Shown here piece after piece: positions 13,995-21,057 of a DNA stretch of 21,057 bases. Source of the stretch: Bacillota bacterium (GTDB lineage: Bacteria; Bacillota_I; Bacilli_A; Erysipelotrichales; Erysipelotrichaceae); NCBI GenBank assembly GCA_023388035.1, contig JAEWGY010000052.1, positions 1-21,057 of the forward strand. Direction: 5' to 3'. Each line of letters starts with the position of its first letter. Position 1 is the first letter of the stretch. The position numbers and the translations under genes were made by a program. The notes below the pieces were generated by a model that saw only the letters and a program-made list of their open reading frames with translations, had not been told where the DNA came from and searched no databases.

Positions 13995-15839
13995 TTAGCG
14001 CAGTTTAATTACGATATCATCCTCAAGTACTTCACCCTCTTTTAGACAAATGATATCATCATAATCTTTTGAATTTGTGACAATTAACATCGTGGTTAAA
14101 TCATTTCCTTCATTAAGAATAGCCTTCTTATCGAATTCAATTAATTTATCACCACTTTGAACAATATCCCCTTCTTTAACTAATGGCTTAAAATATTTAC
14201 CATCTAAATTAACAGTATTAATACCTATGTGTATGAGTAACTCAAGACCATTATCTGCTTTTAAACCAATTGCATGATTAGTTTTAAAAAGCATTACGAC
14301 CTTAGCGCTAATAGGCGCTTTAATAATATTATCAGTCAAATCAAAAGCTACACCTTTACCTAGAATTTCATTAGCAAAAGTAGTATCATTAACCTTTGTA
14401 ATATCAATCATTTTAGCTCTTGCAATAGCTTTTACACTTATATCTTTACGAATGTTTTCAGCGACTTTTTCCTCTTTTTTAACTTCTATTTGATCATCCT
14501 TATAAGTGAAGAAAGTAATTAAAAAACTCGTGCAAAAACCTATTAAGGCAGCAATGATAATATGGATTAAATCATAAAAACCACGATCTCCAATATAGCC
14601 AGGTAGTACTAATAATCCCGGGGAACCACCTGCATAATTTCTTATTTGCATAATACCAGCATATAGACCACCAAGACCACCACCAATTAAACTAGCGATT
14701 AAACCTTTTTTATATTTAGCATTAACACCATATAAAGCTGGTTCTGTTATACCACATAAAGCAGTAATACCTGCAGATGATGCAAGTTGTTTTAAATCTT
14801 TATTTTTAGTTTTTATCGCAACTGCTAAAGAAGCAGCTCCTTGAGCGATATTAGAAGGTAAATTAGAAGGATTAAGGATGGTATCATAACCAAAGGTAGC
14901 CCTATTATATGAACCTATAGGTACAATTGAATAATGAGAACCAGTCATAACTAATAATGGGAAAACACTTCCTAAAATAACTGGAACAAGCCATGGTACA
15001 TATGATTCAATCATTTTAATAAAGCCTGCGATTATATTCGAAATCATAAAGCCAACTGGTGCTAGTAATGATAGAGCCAAGATTCCACTAATTAAAATAG
15101 TAAGTAAGGGTTTAGTAAAGAATTTTATGGCATTAGGAGAAACCTTATCAGACCATCTTTCAATATAAGACATAATCCAAACTGAAATAATAATTGGAAT
15201 TACTGAATTAGTATAATTAGCATTATAGATGGGAATCATAAAAAATTTGATCACTTCACCAGTGCTTACTGATTCCTTAACCATTTCAATAAAACTTGGA
15301 TGGATTAAAATAGCACCTAGCATCATTGCAAGATAGGGATTTGTTTTAAATTTCTTGGCTGCACTATTAGCTAATAGAATTGGTAAAAAATAAAATAAAG
15401 AATCAGCCATAAAATTGATAATTTTATAAACCTGAGAGCCATTATCGATTAATTTAAAACTGATTAGTAAAGCTAAAACAGCCTTAAGCATACCAGATGC
15501 TGTTAACGGTGGTAAAATTGGTGTAAAGATTGAAGTTATGGTATCTACAAAGCGATTACCTAAACTCTTTTTCTCTTTAGTCGCGTTTGTATTATTATTT
15601 AATAGCGGACTTAATTCTCGATAGAAGTTAGCTACATCATTACCGATAATAATTTGAAATTGCGATCCATTATCAGCAATACCTAAAACTACATTCATCG
15701 CTTCTAATTTATCCTTAGCAATTAAATTAACATCTTTAAGTTTAAAGCGTAATCTGGTAGCACAATGACTTAAATTAATAACATTACTAGCACCACCAAC
15801 ATGATCTAAAATCTCTAAAGCATTCTTTTGATAATTCAT
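13995..15839 (-). CDS. Beta-glucoside-type PTS transporter IIBCA
   Basis: A 614-residue fused permease that imports a beta-glucoside and phosphorylates it. The domain order is IIB (about 1-90, active Cys26 in LSHCATRLRF), IIC (about 100-450, ten or so hydrophobic segments, with TPILPPLTASGMLKA, TGSHYSIVP and GITEPALYGV), and IIA (about 475-614, His537 in HIGINTV). The length is normal for BglF/BglP. An ATG at 15845 overlaps the stop of the upstream antiterminator gene (ATGA), but AAAGGA sits six bases before the second ATG at 15839, which I prefer. The antiterminator gene and RAT leader upstream give substrate induction. No phospho-beta-glucosidase gene is in the window, so the sugar is inferred only from the family and the RAT. 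Confidence 0.93.
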   Translation of the reverse strand: MNYQKNALEILDHVGGASNVINLSHCATRLRFKLKDVNLIAKDKLEAMNVVLGIADNGSQFQIIIGNDVANFYRELSPLLNNNTNATKEKKSLGNRFVDTITSIFTPILPPLTASGMLKAVLALLISFKLIDNGSQVYKIINFMADSLFYFLPILLANSAAKKFKTNPYLAMMLGAILIHPSFIEMVKESVSTGEVIKFFMIPIYNANYTNSVIPIIISVWIMSYIERWSDKVSPNAIKFFTKPLLTILISGILALSLLAPVGFMISNIIAGFIKMIESYVPWLVPVILGSVFPLLVMTGSHYSIVPIGSYNRATFGYDTILNPSNLPSNIAQGAASLAVAIKTKNKDLKQLASSAGITALCGITEPALYGVNAKYKKGLIASLIGGGLGGLYAGIMQIRNYAGGSPGLLVLPGYIGDRGFYDLIHIIIAALIGFCTSFLITFFTYKDDQIEVKKEEKVAENIRKDISVKAIARAKMIDITKVNDTTFANEILGKGVAFDLTDNIIKAPISAKVVMLFKTNHAIGLKADNGLELLIHIGINTVNLDGKYFKPLVKEGDIVQSGDKLIEFDKKAILNEGNDLTTMLIVTNSKDYDDIICLKEGEVLEDDIVIKLR

Positions 15840-15841
15840 AA

Positions 15842-16684
15842 TCATTCCTTTCTAATATTGTTACTGATACGATTAATATGGACACAAAGATACATCATCT
15901 CTTCCTCGCTAGCAGTAAGATTATAGCTTTTTAATAAATAATCACTGATCTTAAGAACACATTTGTAAGCTTCCTTATATTGTCTTTTAATCATTAAAAA
16001 GAATTTTTTATCATATTCTACTTCTTTTTTATCATCAAATAATCTTCTAACAAAAAATTTCAAATGCGTTATAAATCTTTCATAGTGAATTGATTTATCA
16101 TCTAAATGTAAAGCGAAATGGAAGCGAACAATATTCACTATTTCTTTTATGATATTAGATATTTCCTGAGCTTTACTAACATCATTAAGATCAAGAATAT
16201 TAGAGATTAAATGCATCGCAATATATGCTGCTTCATCTTCAATTAAATTAACTTTAAGTTCCTTTTTAATAAGATTAATCGCAAATAAACCAATACTATA
16301 TTCATTATGATAAAATCGTTTAATCTCATTATTAAGTGGATTAATTAAATTTATACCTTGCTTAGCTCTTTTTATTGCGAAATTTAAATGTTCACATAAT
16401 GAAAGATAGATATTAGTTGATAATTTTCTTTTAAGTGAAATATTAGCATAATCGATAATTTCATTTGTGATTTTAAGATGTTTTAAAGGTATCCTTTCTA
16501 AAATCTTTTCTAAATGATCTAAATACTTATCATTAAGTGTATAAATTTTTTCAATTTTTTGTTCATCAATTAATGATCCTACTTCTTGTTTGAAACCGAT
16601 CCCACAACCCATAACGATAATTTCAACACCCTTATCATTAAAAGAGCGAACGAGATTATTATTGATTATTTTTTCAATTCGCAT
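15842..16684 (-). CDS. BglG/LicT-family transcriptional antiterminator
   Basis: A 280-residue RNA-binding regulator. Residues 1-55 form the RNA-binding CAT domain (KIINNNLVRSF, VMGCGIGF). Two PTS regulation domains follow: PRD1 with His99 (CEHLNFA) and His158 (AMHLI), and PRD2 with His207 (ITHLKFF) and His269 (CVHINRI). All four phosphorylatable histidines are present. When its sugar is imported, the PTS permease stops phosphorylating it and it binds the RAT, which prevents terminator folding; this mechanism is known for LicT and BglG. Its target lies just upstream (16731-16760), so it controls its own operon. A GGAGG ribosome site precedes the ATG with a short 3-base spacer. Its end overlaps or touches the PTS gene. 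Confidence 0.95.
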   Translation of the reverse strand: MRIEKIINNNLVRSFNDKGVEIIVMGCGIGFKQEVGSLIDEQKIEKIYTLNDKYLDHLEKILERIPLKHLKITNEIIDYANISLKRKLSTNIYLSLCEHLNFAIKRAKQGINLINPLNNEIKRFYHNEYSIGLFAINLIKKELKVNLIEDEAAYIAMHLISNILDLNDVSKAQEISNIIKEIVNIVRFHFALHLDDKSIHYERFITHLKFFVRRLFDDKKEVEYDKKFFLMIKRQYKEAYKCVLKISDYLLKSYNLTASEEEMMYLCVHINRISNNIRKE

Positions 16685-16693
16685 AAGCCTCCA

Positions 16694-16739
16694 TAAAAAA
16701 AGGCCATACTAATTCACTAAAAGCGAAAAAGTATAGCCT
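16694..16739 (-). terminator. Leader terminator controlled by antitermination
   Basis: Minus-strand stem of 16739-16730 with 16710-16701 (10 bp including one G-U), an inner short stem (TTCGC with GTGAA), then seven U (16701-16695). The 5' arm shares AGGCTATAC with the RAT, so RAT folding excludes the terminator. Confidence 0.9.
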
Positions 16740-16760
16740 GCTTTACCAGTAACAATCTTT
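16731..16760 (-). promoter_or_regulatory. RAT (ribonucleic antiterminator) of the bgl operon
   Basis: On the minus strand the element reads GATTGTTACTGGTAAAGCAGG followed by CTATAC, close to the known LicT/SacT RAT consensus (GATTGTTACTG..., GCAGGC...). It begins a few bases after the predicted transcription start. Confidence 0.92.
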
Positions 16761-16769
16761 AACAATAAA

Positions 16770-16799
16770 ATTATAATATATCTGTCCTATTAATTTCAA
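16770..16799 (-). promoter_or_regulatory. Promoter of the antiterminator/PTS operon
   Basis: TTGAAA (16799-16794), an 18-base spacer, and a perfect TATAAT (16775-16770) on the minus strand. The predicted start is near 16763, just ahead of the RAT. Confidence 0.85.
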
Positions 16800-16812
16800 G
16801 TATTTTATATTA

Positions 16813-18219
16813 TTAAATAATAAATCTAAAAAGAAAATAGAATAGATAGCTAATAAAAGCAGCGCAAAGGGCAAATAGCATTCCTAATTTAAGTAAATCC
16901 TTAGCACTAATATAACCATCACCAATAGCTATAGCGCAGCAGGGCATCGCTGAGGGAGATGCGAATGAATATGAAGCAAGCATTCCCATAAAGCTTGCGA
17001 CTAAGGCGATATTACTATCTCCAAATGCTGATAAAACACTGATTACAATTGGCGTTAAGACACTTGCAGTAACGATATTGGATGTAAAATTAGTCATAAT
17101 TGCAGCGGTGAGTGTAAATAGTAAAATAATAATACTACCTAAATTAGGACTAAGATAAGTAGCTAATAGCGATTTAAGATTATCCATAATTGTAAAATCA
17201 TTACTTGCAAGTAGCGATCCTACACATAATGTCGCAGCGCAAAGTAATAAAGCATTATAAGGAATCGCCTTAAAAGCATCATTTAAATTAAAAATATTCT
17301 TTTTATTTTGGAAAATGATAGCTAAAAGAAGACTAGCAATCATAGGTGGAAAGAAGGTTCCATATTTTTCAATTTGGCTTGCGAGCGGATTTAAGGAAGG
17401 TATATTTTTAATTAGACTTGGTAAAATCCATAAAGAGACCATTAAAAAGAATATCGATAATATTTTATAATCATCAAAATTTAATTTAATCTTTTCAAAA
17501 TTTAACTTAATGATTAATTTATATTTTTTTAAATCATAATAAAAGTATAATAATGAAATTAAATAAGTTATAAAGCCAATTGGAAAAGCGTAACTCATAT
17601 AACTTAAATAACTTATATCATAATTTAATAATTGTTTGATAAGTGATAATGATATTAAAGGAAAGACATGGGCAATGGGCGTCATGGCTGATGATAAACC
17701 ACAGCATAGAATAATTGAAAGAATTAGATTCCTTGCGAGACGATCACCTTTTTTAAGGTCTAATAATTTAATAATACTATGGAATATAGGTAAATAAATC
17801 ATGAATAAAACAGTGGGACTAATGAATAAACCACAAATCAAACATGATAAAGAAAGCATTAATAATAGATTAAAGGATTTTTTAGCTGCAAACTTAGATT
17901 CTATGAATAAGTAAGATATTTTCTTAATGATATTTGATCTTTCTAAGGCATAACTTGCAATAAAACTGAATAGAAGAAAGATAAAGATTGAAGAGCCAAA
18001 GGAACTTTGAATCACTTTTAGATAACCCACTTTAGGAATTAATCCTAATAATGCTAAAAGTAATAAACTAGGCCAATCGATGGCGACATTTAACCAAAGA
18101 ATAATGACTGAAATAAAAGAAATTAAAACTAAATAAGAATGATCATTATTAAAGAAGATACTACTATAACTAATAAATAGTATCAAAAGGATGAGATAAG
18201 TTAAGATTTTTTTAATCAC
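16813..18219 (-). CDS. DASS/SLC13-type anion permease
   Basis: A 468-residue membrane protein with about twelve hydrophobic segments. Family features are two re-entrant-loop regions: SPTVLFMIYLPI near residue 132, and TNFTSNIVTASVLTPI near 380, which carries the Ser-Asn-type SNT motif. Near the end SPSAMPCCAIAIGDGYISAKDLLKLG matches the loop that follows the second transport repeat. Such proteins carry dicarboxylates, citrate, sulfate or phosphate, usually with sodium; the substrate here is unknown. It starts with GTG in a GTGA overlap with the pcrA stop; AAGGTG five bases upstream supports this start. I see no clear terminator after it, so transcription may run into the bgl leader. Confidence 0.85.
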   Translation of the reverse strand: MIKKILTYLILLILFISYSSIFFNNDHSYLVLISFISVIILWLNVAIDWPSLLLLALLGLIPKVGYLKVIQSSFGSSIFIFLLFSFIASYALERSNIIKKISYLFIESKFAAKKSFNLLLMLSLSCLICGLFISPTVLFMIYLPIFHSIIKLLDLKKGDRLARNLILSIILCCGLSSAMTPIAHVFPLISLSLIKQLLNYDISYLSYMSYAFPIGFITYLISLLYFYYDLKKYKLIIKLNFEKIKLNFDDYKILSIFFLMVSLWILPSLIKNIPSLNPLASQIEKYGTFFPPMIASLLLAIIFQNKKNIFNLNDAFKAIPYNALLLCAATLCVGSLLASNDFTIMDNLKSLLATYLSPNLGSIIILLFTLTAAIMTNFTSNIVTASVLTPIVISVLSAFGDSNIALVASFMGMLASYSFASPSAMPCCAIAIGDGYISAKDLLKLGMLFALCAAFISYLFYFLFRFII

Positions 18220-20405
18220 TGCTTCACCTTAATTAGTGGATTGTCAGTAGTGAATTTTTTCATTCCATGTTGTTTTTGTAAGAAACTAATAGTTAAGATC
18301 TTATTATCGATGTCTATAACTATGCCATCACCAAAACTATCATGAGTAATAATACTACCCTTTTTAATCATTACTTTATTTAATTTAGGTTTCTTTTTAA
18401 CCATCTTCGGCTTATAAGCAGCAAGACTTGGATCAAGTTTATTATGATTGCTATTTAAGGCATTATGATAACGATCAATATGATTCTCTGGTAATTCATT
18501 AAAATCATCAATTAAGTTTTTAATCTCACCTACAAATGATGATTCAGTATAATTAAGTGGCTTAAAAATACCATCATTTTCAATATTTTTATTAGCACTG
18601 TAGTTTTTTCCCTTATTAGAAGAGATGAATAATTTCTTTTTCGCTCTAGTTATCGCAACATAGGCTAAACGACGCTCTTCTTCCATTAAATTCTTAAAAT
18701 CTTCCTTAGCATCATAAATTCTACTAATAGGGAAAATACCTTCATTTAAGGCATAGATATATACATGTTCAAATTCTAAACCCTTTGCCGCATGTACAGT
18801 CATCAGTTTAACCTTAGCTTTTTTCTCATCACTATTTTGATTATCGATATATAAAGAGATTTCAGAAAGATATGACTCTAAATCATCTCCATATATCTCA
18901 AAATGATTAAGTAACTCTCTTCTTAACTCCATTATATTATCAAGTTTATCATTGTAATTTTCTAAACGTTCTAAATGTTCCTTATATGCTATTAACTCAA
19001 TTAAGCGATCAAATAATTTATCTAAACTAGTAGCACGTAATTCTTTAATAATATGATAAAAATCATTAAAACGATAATTATCAATCTGCTCACAGGCTTC
19101 TAATAAACTAAGTTTATTTTCACTCGCAAACATTTCTAAACGATCTAGTGATTTATTACCAATTTTTCTACTAGGTACATTTATAACTCGTTCGAAAGAA
19201 ATCTCATCACCATTAACAATCAATCTTAGATAAGCGATTAGATCTTTAATTTCCTTTCTTTGATAAAATGGTAAAGAACCATAAATATGAAAAGGAATAC
19301 GTTCATTTCTTAATTTAGTTTCTAAGACATTTGATAAATAATTTGAGCGATAAAGAATTGCGACATCTTCACAAGGATTATTTTTAATATTCGAAACGAT
19401 GGCTTCAGCCTCCTCATTGTAATCTTTATACTGATTATAATGAACAGCTAGTTCATAGTCTAAGCTAGTAAATAGATCTTTTTCCACTCGATTAGTATTA
19501 TTTGCAATCAGTTTATTAGCAACATCAAGAATATTTTTAGCACAACGGAAATTCTCATTTACGATAAAGGTCTTAGCTTTCGGAAAATCCTTATCAAAAT
19601 TAACAATAATATCAACCTTAGCTCCTCTAAAAGAATAGATGGTTTGATCAGGATCACCTACAACAAATAGATTATTATGCTCATTTAAAAGACATTTAAT
19701 AATCTCATATTGGTTATTATCAATATCTTGAAATTCATCAAAAAGAATATGCTCAAAGCGATTGGACCATTTTGTTCTTATTTCTTTATATTCTTTTAAA
19801 ATTTTAAGTGTTTTTAAAATCAGATCATCAAAATCTAAATATTTATTATCTTCTAAATATTTCAAATATTGATCATAGATCTTTTTTAGATCATTATGGG
19901 TAATTTTAAGTTCATCTAAGCGATATTCATAATAATAAGCATCAAAATCAATATTATCACTTTTCTCTTTAAGGTGTGTACTAACAATCTTAAGCATCGC
20001 ATTTACAACCTTATTAGCAAAAAGTGAATCATAGTTTTTAACAATCTTTTTCATTGCTAATTTTTGATCTTCAGTATCGATAATAATATAATTCCTAGGA
20101 TATCCCAAGACAGATATTTCTTCTCTTAAGAATTTAGCACAAAAAGAATGAATAGTTGAGATATTAGTTTGGATATCACTGCCTAATAAGTTATCAATAC
20201 GCAAGGACATTTCCTTGGCAGCTTTATTTGTAAAAGTAATTGCTAGAATCTTTTTAGGATCAACCTTTAATTCATTTATTAAATAAGCGATGCGATAGGT
20301 TAAGATTCTCGTCTTACCACTACCTGCTCCAGCAATCACTCTAATTATTGACTTATCACTTACAACTGCTTCAAGTTGTTTCTTAGTTAAACTATTTAAA
20401 TCCAT
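18216..20405 (-). CDS. pcrA: ATP-dependent DNA helicase PcrA/UvrD
   Basis: A 729-residue superfamily 1A helicase acting in nucleotide-excision repair, replication restart and removal of RecA or stalled RNA polymerase. Motifs in order: Walker A AGAGSGKT (25-32), TFTNKAA (57-63), DEFQD (223-227), VVGDPDQTIYSFRGA, NFRCAKNIL, LMTVHAAKGLEFEHVYI and YVAITRAKKKLFI. The C-terminal end (GSIITHDSFGDGIVIDI...) is the Tudor-like domain by which PcrA binds RNA polymerase. Motif IV reads NFR instead of the usual NYR. The start is unusual: the ATG has no ribosome site, and TATAAT lies six bases upstream, predicting a leaderless mRNA. No other in-frame start is available, and the N-terminus fits the family. 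The last four bases overlap the permease gene. Confidence 0.96.
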   Translation of the reverse strand: MDLNSLTKKQLEAVVSDKSIIRVIAGAGSGKTRILTYRIAYLINELKVDPKKILAITFTNKAAKEMSLRIDNLLGSDIQTNISTIHSFCAKFLREEISVLGYPRNYIIIDTEDQKLAMKKIVKNYDSLFANKVVNAMLKIVSTHLKEKSDNIDFDAYYYEYRLDELKITHNDLKKIYDQYLKYLEDNKYLDFDDLILKTLKILKEYKEIRTKWSNRFEHILFDEFQDIDNNQYEIIKCLLNEHNNLFVVGDPDQTIYSFRGAKVDIIVNFDKDFPKAKTFIVNENFRCAKNILDVANKLIANNTNRVEKDLFTSLDYELAVHYNQYKDYNEEAEAIVSNIKNNPCEDVAILYRSNYLSNVLETKLRNERIPFHIYGSLPFYQRKEIKDLIAYLRLIVNGDEISFERVINVPSRKIGNKSLDRLEMFASENKLSLLEACEQIDNYRFNDFYHIIKELRATSLDKLFDRLIELIAYKEHLERLENYNDKLDNIMELRRELLNHFEIYGDDLESYLSEISLYIDNQNSDEKKAKVKLMTVHAAKGLEFEHVYIYALNEGIFPISRIYDAKEDFKNLMEEERRLAYVAITRAKKKLFISSNKGKNYSANKNIENDGIFKPLNYTESSFVGEIKNLIDDFNELPENHIDRYHNALNSNHNKLDPSLAAYKPKMVKKKPKLNKVMIKKGSIITHDSFGDGIVIDIDNKILTISFLQKQHGMKKFTTDNPLIKVKQ

Positions 20406-20463
20406 ATTTAAATTATAACATAGTAAATTATAAATATAACGGCTTTTGTTTTATAATAGATAT
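20406..20463. promoter_or_regulatory. Divergent leaderless promoters, pcrA / methyltransferase
   Basis: A 58-base gap. On the minus strand TATAAT (20417-20412) with an upstream TG (extended -10) ends exactly six bases before the pcrA ATG. On the plus strand TATAAT (20452-20457) also ends six bases before the ATG at 20464. With the usual start site seven bases after the -10 box, transcription begins on the A of each ATG. No AGGAGG-like site is present on either side. Confidence 0.7.
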
Positions 20464-21057
20464 ATGTTAATTGCAAATAATTGGAAAGAATATGTAATAT
20501 TAGATGCGGGAGATAAAGAAAAACTTGAATTATGGAATGATATCTGCCTAGTAAGGCCGGACCCTTCATGTCTTTGGCCGAAAGAAAAAACAGCATTATG
20601 GACTAAGGCTGATGCTTATTATAGACGTTCTAATAAAGGCGGCGGGAGATGGGAGTATAAAAAAGATCTTAAGGATAAATGGCTAATTAACTATCAAGAT
20701 TTAAAATTCCTAATTTCTCCAACTAATTTTAAACATACTGGCTTATTTCCAGAACAAGCTAGTAATTGGGATATCATTAGATCAAAGATCAGTGCTAGAA
20801 AGGATGTGAGGGTTTTAAATCTTTTTGCTTACTCAGGAGCTGCAAGTATTGCTGCAAGTAAAGCTGGAGCTAGCGAAGTTGTTCATGTTGATTCTTCTAG
20901 CGGTATGATTAAATGGGCTAAGGAAAATCTAAGACTAAATCGATTAGAAAAATCCTTTGTTCGCTTTATTGAAGATGACTGTCTTAAATTTATGAAAAGA
21001 GAGATTCGTCGTTTACGTAAATATGATTTAATTATCCTAGATCCTCCAAGTTATGGT
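20464..21057 (+). CDS. Class I SAM-dependent methyltransferase, RlmI/RlmK-like (runs off right edge)
   Basis: 198 codons are visible and the frame is open at the window end. The translation starts MLIANNWKEYVILDAG. It has a Trp-rich N-terminal part (about 1-90), with KHTGLFPEQASNWD near 100, then the Rossmann SAM site LNLFAYSGAASIAASKAGA (about 120-138), VHVDSS (SAM-ribose acidic residue) and LDPPSYG (the PP loop) at the cut end. This arrangement matches the 23S rRNA cytosine methyltransferase family, although the N-terminal PUA-like domain of RlmI is replaced by a shorter region. RNA as target is inferred. The ATG has no ribosome site and sits six bases after a TATAAT, so the mRNA is probably leaderless. 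The gene diverges from pcrA. Confidence 0.85.
   Translation, partial: MLIANNWKEYVILDAGDKEKLELWNDICLVRPDPSCLWPKEKTALWTKADAYYRRSNKGGGRWEYKKDLKDKWLINYQDLKFLISPTNFKHTGLFPEQASNWDIIRSKISARKDVRVLNLFAYSGAASIAASKAGASEVVHVDSSSGMIKWAKENLRLNRLEKSFVRFIEDDCLKFMKREIRRLRKYDLIILDPPSYG

Noticed and set aside
20408..20596. Minus-strand 62-codon frame
   Set aside because: Antisense to the start of the methyltransferase gene, covers both promoters, and has no ribosome site.
1..21057. Mycoplasma code (TGA as Trp)
   Set aside because: TGA ends several genes in tight ATGA or GTGA overlaps, and Trp in conserved motifs is TGG.
1..21057. CRISPR array, tRNA or rRNA genes
   Set aside because: I looked on both strands and saw no spaced direct repeats, cloverleaf sequence or rRNA core sequence.

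Overview
The window is AT-rich DNA from a Gram-positive, low-GC bacterium of the Bacillota. An Erysipelotrichia- or Acholeplasma-like relative is my best guess, inferred from gene content, short intergenic gaps, strong AGGAGG ribosome sites and Bacillota-type regulation. TGA is used as a stop several times (for example in ATGA overlaps at 3271, 7410 and 11603) and Trp is TGG, so the code is standard and not the Mycoplasma code.

Left part (1-6302). The 5' half of ileS (minus) diverges from a small SSB-like OB-fold gene. Next is an amino-sugar cluster: agaS (galactosamine-6-P deaminase/isomerase), agaF (mannose-family PTS IIA) and a gatZ/kbaZ/agaZ-type gene form a tight minus-strand operon. It is divergent from a nagA/agaA deacetylase and a small membrane protein. 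Together they look like the intracellular part of N-acetylgalactosamine catabolism, but no IIB/IIC/IID permease, tagatose-6-P kinase or catalytic aldolase is present here.

Middle (6303-13564). A near-consensus promoter and terminator flank an apparent stand-alone structured RNA of about 184 nt (possibly 6S RNA), followed by a flavodoxin. On the minus strand follow three short operons: M18 aminopeptidase, AP-superfamily phosphodiesterase and a membrane protein; an ABC ATPase/permease pair; and a secreted beta-rich protein with a membrane-anchored partner, neither of which I can assign a function. Upstream of the secreted gene lies a decayed IS200/IS605-type remnant with a TnpB C-terminal tail and a right-end hairpin.

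Right part (13995-21057). A beta-glucoside-type PTS IIBCA and its BglG/LicT antiterminator are controlled by a clear RAT/terminator leader. A DASS/SLC13-type permease is translationally coupled to the helicase gene pcrA. pcrA diverges from a class I methyltransferase gene that runs off the window. Both of these divergent genes have a perfect TATAAT exactly 6 nt before ATG and no Shine-Dalgarno, which predicts leaderless mRNAs in a genome whose other genes mostly carry strong ribosome sites.
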